From assembly GCA_020726505.1 (NCBI GenBank), contig JAHLEZ010000007.1, forward strand, positions 2,914,001-2,978,000: a DNA stretch of 64,000 bases, written 5' to 3'. Source of the stretch: Leptodontidium sp. MPI-SDFR-AT-0119. Its lineage: Eukaryota > Ascomycota > Leotiomycetes > Helotiales > Leptodontidiaceae. This document shows positions 10,828 through 21,765 of this stretch, in pieces. Numbering within the stretch: the first letter of the stretch is position 1; the number at the start of each line of letters is the position of its first letter. Under the pieces are notes generated by a model. That model ran no database searches, was not told where the DNA came from, and saw only the letters and a program-made list of their open reading frames with translations. The position numbers were made by a program, and so were the translations under genes.

Positions 10828-12260
10828 TAAGGGGTTTATTGAAATGACGCATCACACGTCACTATACTAATTTCTTACTTCCTTAAACCGGAGGTATTAG
10901 CCCCGCGCTACTATGTATATATATGCCCTCGAGAACCCTATCTAAAGAGGCCAGAGCTGCTTGGTCAATATATACCTCATATACCTCCGATTCAATACGG
11001 TTCCTCCCACAAGGCATATTTAACGTGATTAAGGCTATAGTCGCATTTTAGAGCAATCAATATTAGCTTGATTGGGAACTAATGAGAAGGCAAGGAGAAG
11101 CCTACGGCCATCTTTGTACGGATATTAGGTGCTGCCGGTTTCAATCGATACTGCTTTATGCTACTTAATACAGAATTAGTTATACTGTGCCTAGCGTGGT
11201 GTAACTTATGAGCTTCAATGTTAGAATATATAAAGAGGCATAGCCTACTCATCGTCGTTGTCTCCGATTGAAGAATCTACCTGGGATGCCTAATGGAGGC
11301 GTTGGCGACGATTTATGTGAGCTGGTAGGTAATGGCATTTTGAGATTTTGAGTTATCGAATATATTGTTTAGCATATTCCAGGGCCCAGTCCGCCAGCTT
11401 TGCATCCGCCCACCTCGCCGGCGCTGGAGCAAAATCAGACTTCAAATTATCGGTGGCATCGCAGATGACATCAAGCCCATGGCTTGCTACCGTCACTGTC
11501 CTGTATAGCTGTCGCCGATGTTTGTGGTGTTTTGCTGTTATACCCGATGTACCCCGATGTACAGTACTAGGCGCAGTCGTGAATCATAGCAACGGGCATT
11601 CGAAACAAACTGAAAACTCTAATGACGCGCCTGTTACTGGAGAATATCCTGAGTTAGTTACATCAAGCCGATTTGCCACTTGGAAATGCGACATGAACCC
11701 TACACCGTGTCACTGTTGAGGTCGAGTGGAGTATGGGATAAGAGTGCCCTCGCAGGGCGGAGATATCAGCACCATGTGTATTTTGTGGCGCAACGCAGCG
11801 CCCTCGAACTGTGGCTTGATCAATCTTGAGCCACAGGTTTGCCCCTTGGAATTTATTCAGCCTTCCGTCTTGAAATATGGAGTTTAACTCCTAAATAAGA
11901 GGGTTATGCTAGATCCCAGCGCTCATGACCACGCATTGGCAGTCTGATTTTGATAAGTTATTTTTAGAATGGCTGACTAAGCAATGTTTAACTCAGTTAA
12001 GCATTGAATGCTCTCGGGGCAGAACGTAAGGAGCTGCTTCTTCGCCAGCTAGGGCACGATCTTGCGTACCACGAATATTTTAAATTAACTATAACACAGA
12101 TTTAAGTCAAAAATCTATCACTAATCAAAATTCTCTCCAGTTATATCCCGAGAATCGCGAATGTCAACCACTATGGATACGACGCTGGAATAAACACACT
12201 CGGTGCCTTATATACCAGGTACTAATAAGCTAAAATACGCGGAGGGTTCATCGCGTCCGT
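10828..12260. other. Intergenic region, no gene supported
   Basis: The HET 3' flank is followed by AT-rich sequence. A 123-codon plus-strand frame at 11348-11719 has no recognisable motif and starts without a good context. Nothing else identified. Confidence 0.4.
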
Positions 12261-12280
12261 CGATCTTTCTCCGCAGTTCA

Positions 12281-13334
12281 AAGCCATGGCTGCACCTTCG
12301 AAAATCGATTTAGCCACAGTAGTTCTCGATCGATTCGGTCATTCGAAGAGTAACACCTACGCTACCCTCTCCGGACTGAGCAGAATGCCCGTATCCACCT
12401 TGTGGCATCGTGACCACGGTCGTCCGTTAATCTAACGAAAAGGCGCCAAGCAATAATACCTCACCCTTAGGAAGAGAAAGCGTTGGTCAATTATGTGCTG
12501 CGAATGTCCGAGACTGGATACCCGTTGCTTGTCAAGTTTTTAAGAGACTTGGCGCTTGTTATCGTGCGTCGACGAGCATCGACTTTCTAGAATCCTGCGA
12601 CCGATAACGATGGCATTCGACCGCCCGGGAAGAACTAGCTACAAGCCTTCTATAAACGCTATTTAGAGCTAAAAGCTATGCAAATAAAGGTACTAGATTA
12701 GGAGAGACACGAGTATAATATCTACGAGAAGGTAGTGGACTAGTTTACGGTTATTAAGGAGTTAGCGAATCCCCTTATACTTGTAGAGAATACTTATAAT
12801 ATGAATGAGACAGGAGTTCTTTTAAGCGTGTTAAACTCTTTAAAGGTTTTAGTAGGTAAGAACGAGCTTAGGAATTGTAAAGGAGCTGGGGTGAAGCGCA
12901 CTTTGATTACTGCGATCGAGTGCGTCTCGGTAGATGATCGGTATCTCTACCCCCTAATCATTTGGCTAGCTGCTACTTATCGAAGTACCTGGACTGTCTA
13001 CCTGACACTAGGATGGCATTTTGGCCATTTCGAAACAGAATATATAAATACGACTATTAGTTTATACTGGATTAAATATGTCTTTAACCCATAAACAAAA
13101 GCTCGAGCAAAGAACAATCCAAGGATATTAATTAACGATGGATTTGGCACATACGAATCCCTAGAGCTAATAAAGTTTTGCTACGAAAATAATATTATCT
13201 TGTGTCGGCTTCCGTCCTACACGTTTCATAAGCTTTAATCCTGCGATGTTAGGTCTTTAGGCTACTAAAGATAGCTTATTAGGAAGAGGTTAAAAGATTA
13301 TATCGGGGAGGTTCTAGTATAATCGGAAAGTAGT
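12281..13334 (+). mobile_element. Pogo-type (Tc1/mariner superfamily) transposase relic 1
   Basis: Starting near the ATG at 12287 (MAAPSKIDLA), frames on the plus strand follow a fungal pogo transposase of the CENP-B/DDE type. An N-terminal DNA-binding part and linker are broken by stops. An open stretch at 12801-13094 contains MNETGVLLSVL, GAGVKRTLITAIE and LYPLIIW. After one stop comes INDGFGTYESLE, then IILCRLPSYTFHKL with a stop where family members have Gln. The first catalytic Asp of the usual NMDETG is Asn here, consistent with RIP on the opposite strand. The copy ends where a family-B LTR begins at 13335. Terminal inverted repeats were not found. Confidence 0.75.
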
Positions 13335-14110
13335 TGTTACGACCTCCGATGCGTATTCTAACCGACACAGCTCGGAGCATCGGCGAGGAATGCGACGGCG
13401 CTGGGCCTAATTAGGAGGACTAAGTGGCGAGCATGCGACATATTGATGTAAGTGGCGCTCGACTACGCTAGGCCCTATTAAGAGAGCCCCCCGTGTATTT
13501 ATACTAGAGCTCTCTCTTATAAAAAGCTCTCCTTTTCTCCTTGTCTTTTCTTCTCGATTTTAAGCGTAGCTTTAGGCCTAAATATAAAACTAGAGTTAAC
13601 TCGCCGTATTAACCTATTGCCAGCCGTAACATAAGAAAAGACTAATACCCCTTCGTCATAAAGCGTTATATCTTACCTAGTTTTACCGCTTTGTCGACTT
13701 GCCCTTATAGTAAGTTAATAACGAACCTTAATACCTTAGCCTATTCGACAGATAAGTACCTCTTTGCCCTAGTAATAGACTGTCCTAGAGAAAGCTGGAT
13801 ATTCGCTTGCGGTTAACTTACCTTATACAACTTGACGCGCATTTTCATTTCGACTCATATGTCTAATTAATAAACCGATTAACAATAACCCCAACAGACA
13901 CCCCTTTACCTCGTATTACTACTATTACTGACTTTTCCCCCACGTCGGCGAAGCTCTAGAGAGAGAAGCGCCACTTTACGGCTAGGCTTCACTGATACCC
14001 TCATCCCTTTGGTCGAAACTCTTACATAGGAACCCGATAGCTCTGAAGAGCCCGTCAGCTCTAAAGAATCTGATTCGGACTCGGAGGCTAAACCCTGTTA
14101 GATAGAGAAT
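13335..14110 (+). mobile_element. Truncated family-B gypsy copy: 5' LTR plus leader and gag start
   Basis: The LTR is 13335-13631 (297 bp, TGTTACGACC...GCCGTAACA). It is followed by leader and early gag sequence that tracks the complete B element from 29027 onward, with shared blocks such as AAGACTAATACC and AAGCGTTATAT. Similarity fades near 14090-14110. There is no pol region or 3' LTR. It sits inside or at the end of pogo relic 1. Confidence 0.8.
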
Positions 14111-14111
14111 G

Positions 14112-14180
14112 ATGGTGTGAATGATGATTCTATTGAAGGGGCATTTCTAGGTCTATATAACTACTTTGAGTACTAAGCTC
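14112..14180 (+). repeat. Fragment shared with 48773-48840
   Basis: The block starting GGTGTGAATGATGATTCTAT and the following block TTTCTAGGTCTATATAACTA recur at 48774. This suggests an uncharacterised repeat family, probably an LTR end. Confidence 0.6.
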
Positions 14181-14296
14181 TCGCATCGGTTATTAGCTTT
14201 GTATCAAGTTACTAGCTTTGTATTAAAGGCTCGCATCGGTTATTAGCTTCATATCAAGTTACTAGCTTTGTATCAGAGGCTCGCATCGGTTATTAG
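14181..14296. repeat. 50-bp tandem repeat, 2.3 copies
   Basis: TCGCATCGGTTATTAG begins at 14181, 14231 and 14281, so the period is exactly 50 bp. The first two units differ at a few positions and the third is truncated. Confidence 0.9.
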
Positions 14297-14863
14297 GCTC
14301 GCATATGGCTAGTATTCTTATATATCTCGGTTTAATGTTTACTTAATTTCCGTCGTGGCCTAGAGATGTTAAGTTTAATAATACGTGGGTCCAAGTGGTA
14401 TTATAATATCGGAATTTTTTATTCAAACACTAAAATCAGAACTATTATTAATAAATTGTCGTTTATTAAGGTGTAAAAGTGAGTTCCCTAGTTAAGGAAG
14501 ATGAGGGTAATAATACTATACTATTGTGTTAAAGTCGTCGAATCTTAATTACGAATTAAGATGCCTTTATAAGTCGTATAAGGACGAAACCGTACGATTT
14601 TCTCCTTGCGTAAGTCACTAATGTTAAGAGAGCATAAATAAAAAACTTTAGAATAAGGTATAAAGCACCAAAGGATAAGCCCTTCGGGCACTAAGTCTTT
14701 AATATAAGGTGGAAAAAGTCTTTAATTTCTTTTTAAAATATAACCTGGCAAGACCTCTTATATTACCCTAGAGACAGTTTGGTTTATGCCTTAGAAGCCT
14801 TAGGCTTTACGATATAAGCTGGCCTTAATGGCCGCTTTATAATATTAATAACGAGCGTTTGTT
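14297..14863. other. AT-rich degraded sequence
   Basis: Strongly TpA-rich, RIP-like sequence without a readable frame. Its 3' part may be the upstream portion of the adjoining ABC-transporter relic, but no motif is legible. Confidence 0.35.
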
Positions 14864-15240
14864 TTAAGTTTACAAGGACTTTAATATTTATGATTTTATT
14901 ATGTCTTTGCCAAAAGGCTATATAGTACGAATATTAGACTTTAAGGGTTTTCGTTGTTTAGTAGGTAAAGACAAAAAATTGCTATTGCTCGTGTGTTACT
15001 TAAAAATCCTGAAATCTTATTACTAGATAAAGCTACTAGTGCGCTTAATCTTAAAAGCTAAACTTTAGTGATAGAGGCCTTAGAGAGGGTTAGTAAAGGA
15101 AGAACGATTATTAGCGTGACGCATTATATAAAGATAATTAAGAGAGTTAATAAAGTCCTAGTTATTGAGAATGACAAAGTGGTTGAAAGTGACACATATA
15201 ATAAATTAGTGGCGATGAAGGGGAAGTTTTAGGTAATAGC
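14864..15240 (+). pseudogene. ABC transporter (MDR/type B) nucleotide-binding domain relic
   Basis: The translation keeps YDFIMSLPKGY, then a degraded signature region (LVGKDKK in place of LSGGQKQR, with a one-base shift). [23 protein letters not shown] (14983-15056) is the Walker B block, with DK replacing the catalytic DE. It is followed by ALERVSKGRTIISVTH, the H-loop region. The tail (VLVIENDKVVESDTYNKLV) is also typical of the C-terminal NBD of multidrug exporters. Stops occur at TAA/TAG codons. No membrane domain is readable upstream. This is a RIP-eroded end fragment of a host-type gene or a duplicated copy. Confidence 0.75.
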
Positions 15241-15790
15241 CGGAGAACTGATGAGCTAGGAATAATTTAATATTCTTAGATTAGATAAAAGTAATAATAA
15301 TTAGTAGTTGTCTTGACTTGGTTTTCGACTCGATTTTCTCGTGGCACTTGGTGCGTGTATTAGTAGACTGTTACCGTTTCGAGTAGAAGGTAGGATCGAA
15401 GCACCTAAATAATTGCATTGAAACCTATAAAATATCTTGAAAGAGGGTAAGCAAACACAATCAACGACCACAAATATCTAATTAGACTAGAGGAGAAAAT
15501 ATATTAGTCCGTGACGCTGTTCAGATTGAAATGACTGGGCTAGGTATTATTATGCCAGTGGATTTCTCCTCCGAGAGCTAAGGAGAGGGAGATATGCCAA
15601 GTCCAGCGGGTATTGTAACATTATACAAGAACGCAAAATTGTTGAGATTCGTTGTATTTAGATAATTCGTATTCTGGTTCGAAGTCTTTCTCAACTGCAT
15701 AATCCCGCTGGAGGCATTTGTATTGATCCGCCGTGATAATCTATCAAAATTAGTTAGAGACAAGGTGACTCCTAGAATCATGTTCTGTTC
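15241..15790. other. Spacer between ABC and NACHT relics
   Basis: No family recognised on either strand. Confidence 0.4.
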
Positions 15791-16740
15791 TGAACATACC
15801 GGACGCCACGGCCATTCTGCGTAGCCTGACCTACCTAATCATCGACCAGCAACCATCACTCATCTCGCACGTACGGAAGAAGTACGACTATGCGGGTAAA
15901 GAGCTGTTCAAGGACATAAATGCATGGGCGGCGCTGTCAGACGTCTTCTATAACATTCTCCGAGACCCAAGCCTGCAGAACACATGTTTAGTCGTCGACG
16001 CACTCGACGAGTGCGTAACTGATTTACCGCTGTTTCTAGCCCTTATTGTCCAGACATCTTCTTCATCTCGTATCAAGTGGATGTTGTCCAGCCGTAACAG
16101 AACTGACATCGAGCGGAGACTACGGCTTAATGAGTCGCGGACGAGGCTGAGTCTAGAGCTGAAAGAGAACGCAGATCAGGTATCCCGCGCTGTCGATGCG
16201 TATATCAACCGTTGCATTTCCGAACTGGCAGAAATACAGTATGAAATACCTTCGCAAAATCAAATTCGGGATATTGCAACAAAAGTCTGGCGGAACATTT
16301 CTGTGGGTGGCTCTCGTTGTCCAGGAGCTTAAAAAAGCAGAGAGCTGGGAGGTGTTAGATATTATAAACGAAACACTGGCCGGCTTGGAGGAAATTTATC
16401 GTCGAATGATGGGACAAATTCAACAACAGGATCGGAGCAAGCCAGAACATTGCCGGGGCGTTCTTTCAACTGTCACTGCTGCGTATCGTCCACTCCACCT
16501 AGCAGGACTCGGTGTACTGTCCGGTTTACCGCCCAATATTTCGAGCACGTACGAGTCCATGGCGACGATAGTTAACCTGTGTGGATCCTTTTTTGCTATA
16601 CGAGACAACATCGTTTACACCGTCCACCAATCGGCACATGACTTCTTATCCGCAGACACATCCATCTTTCCTTCTACGATACAAGCTATGCACCACATCA
16701 TCTTTTCGCGGTCACTACAAGTCATGTCCAACCTGCGCTA
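15791..16740 (+). pseudogene. NACHT-type STAND (NLR-like) protein relic
   Basis: The plus strand reads AILRSLTYLIIDQQPSLISH, then LQNTCLVVDALDEC with the Walker B-type DALDEC at 15997-16014. WMLSSRNRTDIERRL follows and, after a one-base frame change near 16270, KSGGTFLWVALVVQEL. The end carries VHQSAHDFLSAD and IIFSRSLQVMSNLR, all hallmarks of fungal NACHT proteins. The Walker A (P-loop) half and the N-terminal effector domain are absent. The frame stops at 16739-16741 where intact proteins continue into repeats. Such proteins are intracellular sensors in non-self recognition. This copy lost its nucleotide-binding loop and is a 5'- and 3'-truncated pseudogene. Confidence 0.8.
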
Positions 16741-16766
16741 GAGAGGTTCCAGTGTAGATTCAGAAG

Positions 16767-17147
16767 ATGTGGCGCTTGAGGAGGCATATTCAGAGCTGGA
16801 GACGGTATAAGCGCAGGGTCATCATTGTACAGACGCTGTGGCGGATCAAGTGTGCTCGCCGCAGGATTCGTGCAGCGGAGGCTTCATCAGACGTGGTGAG
16901 TCAAGGTGATCATGAGAACGATTGGATCGTACAGATACCTGCGCACTGCCGAACACAGCTGCAACGGATCAAGAGTAGAGAGGACCTTGAAGATTGCCAG
17001 CTCTTTCTAAACAAGGTACGCTACCCGGTCATGTTTATTGATATTAGGCCCGACCAGAATGCCATGGAATGGTGTGGAGGGCCGGATGAGACCCCAACTA
17101 GAGACCGACGGTTGAAGCAGCTCAGATTTATGATCAAAGATGGGTAG
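16767..17147 (+). pseudogene. Unknown basic protein fragment, domain repeated at 19441-19827
   Basis: Open frame of 126 codons. The N-terminus is rich in Arg and has an IQ-like stretch (VQTLWRIKCARRRI). The C-terminal half (WIVQIPAHCRTQLQRIKS, later DRRLKQLRFMIKDG) resembles the fragment at 19441-19827 (W-LFPAWRSALQRITS ... DRRLKLLKFLLEG). No known family is recognised. It follows the NACHT relic by 26 bases and could be part of a mosaic gene or an unrelated remnant. Confidence 0.35.
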
Positions 17148-17177
17148 GAGAAAGAAGAGTCTCTCGAGGCTCCCAAA

Positions 17178-17564
17178 ATGGTCCTCCAAATCTTAAGGAG
17201 AGTACACCTGGCGGAACTAATAACCAAGTATATGGAGGAAGTTAATGCCGAGAAAGCTGAAGTTGAAACTAAAAAAGCCGAAGTTAAAGCCAAAAAAGCT
17301 GCGGCTAAAATAGGACGGCGACCACTAACAGCCAGGGATATAGAGGAAGTTGAAGCCGACAAAGCTGCGCCCAAAGGAGGACGGCAACCAACTGTGAAGG
17401 AGAGATTCGTTAACCTCCTCTTTCCCCACATAGTCAAGCATACGAGTAAAAATACTGGGAAGGGAAAGAAAACTGGCAAGGGGAAGAAAGGTGGCGAGGG
17501 GGAGAAAGGTGGCGAGGGGGAGAAAAGTAGGAAGGGAAAGAAAGGTAGGAAGGGGAGTAGCTAG
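17178..17564 (+). CDS. Hypothetical Lys-rich repeat protein fragment
   Basis: 128 codons from an ATG. Residues about 20-45 are an Ala/Glu/Lys helical stretch (AEKAEVETKKAEVKAKKA). Residues about 92-128 are six near-tandem six-residue units of the form GKGKK-G/T and GEGEK-G/S, encoded by an 18-bp DNA repeat at 17455-17555. No family recognised. The frame is open but the setting is a pseudogene region, so expression is doubtful. A partly in-phase continuation of the preceding fragment after its stop at 17145-17147 is possible. Confidence 0.3.
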   Translation: MVLQILRRVHLAELITKYMEEVNAEKAEVETKKAEVKAKKAAAKIGRRPLTARDIEEVEADKAAPKGGRQPTVKERFVNLLFPHIVKHTSKNTGKGKKTGKGKKGGEGEKGGEGEKSRKGKKGRKGSS

Positions 17565-19440
17565 ACAGGTGAGCAGTTGAGCCCAGAAGAGGTGCGTGCA
17601 TAAGTAGAGGATAAATTAGAGTATTGGATAAGGCTAGGGAAGCTACTACGGAAGTTTTCTTAGCGATACGGGCTCCCCTTCCTAGTCGTGCTTCCTAAGG
17701 AGTTGACGGAAACGAGGTAGGTTCTTGCTTTAAGTAAGGATAGCACTTGAGACTGGTTCGCTGATTTTTAGTCTTCATGTACTCCGGAAGGGTCACGATC
17801 AGGCTGTTATCGACTACGTCGACTTCTGCTATCTAGGGTTAAAGGAATAGATTAGTAATCTGTCATGCGTCCTTCGGGGTATAATTACAAGTGACATTCT
17901 AACCAAATGGCTCGTAATTGAGACAATCCCATCCCCGACTTGTTAGATCCCCCATTCGAGGAGCTGTTTCAGTTCTCCAGTGATCGTAACTCATCCGAAC
18001 GCGGTGAGCCCTCCTCGGAGGAACTATCTCAGATGTCGAAAGAAGTTGTTAACACACCACAGACTGATACGGCCGTCGGGCCATCTGACCAGAGGCAAGC
18101 TAACGAGCGTGTCCAAGGCACGATAAAGTCAGTTTAGGATACGCAGCCGGACAGTACTTCTAAAATCCTTTAGTCGTTTTCTCCTAGTATTGAGATTAAG
18201 AATAGAAGCCTATCTAATTCCATCATAGACTACAACGAGTCCGCACATCCGTCGGCATACCACGAGTAATCTAATCATCACGAAGAGCTTAGCCGGCAAT
18301 CCCACGGGCATATAAATAACCGCTTACTTCTCCAGGATATTAATGGGTTTGCACAATCGTAGCCAAGTCTCAATTAGGGACTTAACCCCTAAGACTATTT
18401 TATCTAGGATAATAATTAGCGCTATCTAAGGGGTGCGAGGAAGAATCTCCCCTCTTTATAAACGGCGACTTACAAAGATTAGGCTCAAGTAAAGCTACAT
18501 TTTATGACTTTAATAGCCTTATTAACTACTCTCTTCGAACTACACCCTAAGTCGCGTTTATACTTGCAAATCTATCTCAAATCGGAGCAAGTTAACACCT
18601 CTAGTAAATATGCCGGAGCTTAAACGCCGCTATAATTCTTTAGTGTAATCACTTATTAATCTACTTTGATTACTAAATCTATGTTAAATCTTCGACTCTT
18701 GTTAATACCTGCGAAGATAAAGTCATAGACCCCTCGTGATAAGTTACTGCAAATATCCGTCTCGTAATCAACCCAAACACATCATTTTGTACCAAGCCTT
18801 GGGCAGGCACGAGCAGAGACAGGGTCCAAATATATCTTTAATTTAATAAAAGTATAATGTAACGAAGTTACACACAAACACTATTTGTATTGCTAAGTTT
18901 AACCCTGAAATTACTCCTTTGTTATATACTTGTGACGACCTCGCATATAAACCTGGGCCAAAGATATAATGCCGGTGAGGGACTCTTTCTAGTGTGTACG
19001 GCTTAAGAGTAGATGCTACAACTGTTAGGGAAAGCCACTTGCGGTGGAGATAGTTGAGTAGCTCTATTGTAGAAGCGGCAGATGTCGTTGCGGAAAGCAA
19101 TCCGAGAGCGTCTGAGTTTGAAGGTCAGCGATGTGGCTTGTTGATACTAATAGCCCCGTCCTCTTTAACGTACTTTTGCATTAACTCTATCGTGATTAAT
19201 AAAAGCGCAGTGATATTACGAGGTCTGCCTTCCGACTTGACGTGACAACATTCTTAACTTGCTGTGAGGCCGGATTAGCTGTAAAATCCATAGGTGTGGA
19301 TACTAATAAATAAATCCTTATTAAGTTCTTCCTAGCCCTAGTGGTCCTACTCCGAAAACTTCTTCGTTGGATCTGAGGATGCCAGCTTTTAGTGCTCGTC
19401 CAGGATCGGTACCCCTACATACAAGCCATTAGACGCAGTG
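17565..19440. other. Degraded region, no gene supported
   Basis: RIP-like, stop-rich sequence with only 60-85 codon frames. The plus frame at 17940-18137 is Ser/Glu-rich and has no motif. Nothing identified. Confidence 0.4.
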
Positions 19441-19827
19441 GTTCCGACAGGTGAAGGAGATGAAGAGGATAGGTGGACGCTATTTCCTGCCTGGCGATCA
19501 GCCCTACAACGGATCACTAGTATAGAGGGATATGGATATTCCTAGGACTTCTACTACCGGATACGGTTCCCGAATTCTACTATGACGCTGAGGCACAATC
19601 AGGACGCCGTAGAAGATATCAGAGGCACAGATGACATCCTAGCCTACGCCTCCATCCGAGAACTTTGTAACGAAAAGCTTATTCCAGCCTCATGGATGGA
19701 TGGCGTTATAAGTAATACCGTCCATCGCCATAAAAAAGACGCCGTGCGAGCCGCAAAGGCCGATAGAAGATTAAAACTGCTCAAATTCCTCCTTGAAGGT
19801 ACAGGCGACGATGAACAGTCCATTTAG
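19441..19827 (+). pseudogene. Second fragment of the unknown W-P-LQRI domain
   Basis: The frame is open apart from one TAG in the segment read as YGYS-stop-DFYYRIRFP. It carries RWTLFPAWRSALQRITSIE and ends KADRRLKLLKFLLEG. The order and spacing of W, P, LQRI-S-E, a FY/FL-x-(K/R)-(V/I)-R-(Y/F)-P block and DRRLK-L-F match the fragment at 16908-17147. The stretch between (about 60 residues) is longer here. No known family recognised. Likely a remnant of a lineage-specific gene family associated with the STAND relics. Confidence 0.4.
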
Positions 19828-20400
19828 CCCGCGATAATATATCTTTAGGTCTCAAGGAGAGTTTGTTTGGCGACAAGGGCACTCTGCGTCCGACCATTGG
19901 CGTGCGAGGAAGACTTGCAGGTATTAGCGACCGACCACACACATCGCCCTATTATTTTCACACTTATAAGAGCGAGAAACATTTCTTAAAACATCTCGCC
20001 TGCCAGATAGTATTATCTTCATCGAGATCCTTGACTTATTCCCTACTAAGCCCAAGATCTCGGGGTTCTTGTGACGGAATAATGTCGGTTGCCGAATCCT
20101 TCGATGTTCGTTTTGCAAGTGCTGGCCTCGGCGTATCGACTTGTCTCTTGACTGCAGGCTGCTGAAATTGCTTCCTCAGAAGGCTGTCCTGTCGTAAAAA
20201 TTCTGGATGTCTTCGACCACTAACCCCAGGAAGGGTCCAAGCTCATCTATCGCGACGGGAGGATATTTCCGAGCTGCCTCCTCTAGTGATAAATCATTTG
20301 GTGACGAATCGTCAGAATCTTCGGACTCCGACTGAGAACTAGACCCGCTAGTCAAAGCCGTCAGCTAGTTGGCCCCATTGCTCAGTCACCTTCAGCCTCT
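19828..20400. other. Spacer before NB-ARC relic
   Basis: It may hold the eroded N-terminal domain of the NB-ARC protein: an acidic Ser-rich block at about 20290-20345 precedes it in one frame. No domain is legible. Confidence 0.35.
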
Positions 20401-20850
20401 AATGTTTCCGACGTCGAACACTTCGTGGCAAGAAAGACAGAACTCGCAGAGATACACAAGGCTCTCGGGAGTGATGGCTCCCGCCGGGTTGTGGTCCTTC
20501 ACGGTCTCGGCGGAATCGGCAAGACACAACTCGCTGCTGCATATGCGAAGCAGCACAAGGAGTCGTCGACGAGGTGGTAGATGCTGTCAAAGCGTGGTTG
20601 AGTTTTGCCTAATAACACACGATGGCTGATGGTCTATAACAACTATGACAACCCTAAACTACCTGGCAAGTTGGATCCCGTGGCTGTAGATATCCGGACA
20701 TTTCTCCCTGGATCATATCAAGGGACAATTATCATCACGACGCTGTCATCACGACTAAGAATTGGTCAGCCTATCCAGATTCGCAAGCTCGGGAATATAG
20801 ATGACAGTGTTAAGATTTTGTCTTCCGCCCCCAGCTCCGCCCACCTCTGG
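20401..20850 (+). pseudogene. NB-ARC-type STAND protein relic with internal deletion
   Basis: The frame reads HFVARKTELAEIHKALGSDG, then VVVLHGLGGIGKTQLAAAYA with the Walker A loop GLGGIGKT intact at 20503-20526. After AKQHKESS the sequence jumps to VVDAVKAWLSLPNNTRWLM in another frame. The roughly 40-60 residues usually between these blocks are missing. The next blocks are MVYNNYDNPKLPG, DIRTFLPGSYQGTIIITT (the sensor-type loop, normally TTR, here TTL) and PIQIRKLGNIDDSVKILS, where similarity ends. The winged-helix and repeat regions are absent. Intact relatives are cytoplasmic signalling ATPases of fungal innate-like immunity. Confidence 0.8.
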
Positions 20851-21086
20851 CAATAGACTTCGTCCCACCTCCTCTGAGGGGCAGCTGCTGCACCCTAATT
20901 TTCGTTGCGCACCAGCATTCCGTCTGACGATATATTTAACTGATTCATTTCTCCCTTCTCGCACCTCTGCTCTAATTCCCTTCCACCCAGCGTACTCAGC
21001 ATACTCTATCAAAAGCGCAAGAGGATAGGTCCAACACTCAACTGCATCTTCGGCGGCTACATTCACAGGCCTCATTCCCCAACGCC
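20851..21086. other. Short spacer
   Basis: No feature recognised. Confidence 0.3.
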
Positions 21087-21745
21087 TCATTCAGCGAACC
21101 ATTTGTCTTTGAGAAGAGCATCTGCCGTGGGTCGTTCAGCAGGGTCGATCTTTAAGACGCGTTCGATAAAAGCCCCATCTTCCTCCGGGAGTTGGAGTTC
21201 TTGTATGACCAATCTCCACGTCACACGCTCCCTCTGATCTTCATCCATATCTGCAAAAGCTTGGAATAGAGCTGGCCAATCTCCACCAGCACGCTCAAGG
21301 AGAGCAAGAGGATAAGGGTCAGTCATTGGATTTTGTTTCTGCAGCATCTCGATTTCGGCCTCTTCTTCATTTTCTGCTGAAGAGCCGAAGAGTTCTCTGT
21401 AGGGACCCATGATTAACGAGCCAATCTAGAAGGATATTAGATTACGAGAGCGGTAACAGAGGATTGCTTGATAAGATCATACAACTGCGCCAAAGAACCA
21501 TATATCAACAGGCGGCCCCCAAGGCAGCCCAAGCCAAGATTCGGGACTTCGAAAGGACTTCGAGGAGATCTTATAATCTGACGGAGCTGAGGCTTTTGGA
21601 AAAATAAGCGTCAGGCGGTTGAACGTCAATAAGTAAGGTCAGACATACCGTTAGCAAAATCGGCCAGTGTGACCGATGCTTCAGAACAATTGAAGTCGTA
21701 TGTAAATCCAGAGAGCAGCATATTCTGTGGCTTAATATATAGCGT
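21087..21745 (-). pseudogene. Protein kinase C-terminal lobe relic
   Basis: Reading leftward from about 21740: IKPQNMLLSGF (catalytic-loop region), ASVTLADFAN (DFG region, here DFA), SFRSPESWLGLPWGPPVDIWFFGA (APE/DxW-SFG region). After an intron-like gap comes MGPYRELFGSS, and the tail EEDGAFIERVLKIDPAERPTADALL near 21090-21150. The order and spacing match the C-lobe of fungal CMGC/SRPK-like kinases. The N-lobe with the ATP-binding loop, Lys and Glu is missing. The fragment abuts an SDR fragment at about 21766, so it is 5'-truncated by rearrangement. DFG to DFA also argues against activity. Confidence 0.7.
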
Positions 21746-21765
21746 AGCTAAATTGCGATTAAGAA

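Noticed and set aside
12801..13094. 97-codon frame as an independent gene
   Set aside because: It is the catalytic-core fragment of the pogo-type transposase, bounded by RIP-type stops.
14181..14296. CRISPR-like array
   Set aside because: The 50-bp units are head-to-tail tandem copies without spacers, and the organism is a fungus.
17021..17479. 152-codon minus-strand frame with hydrophobic Ser/Ala stretches
   Set aside because: Antisense shadow of the Lys/Glu-rich plus-strand repeat.
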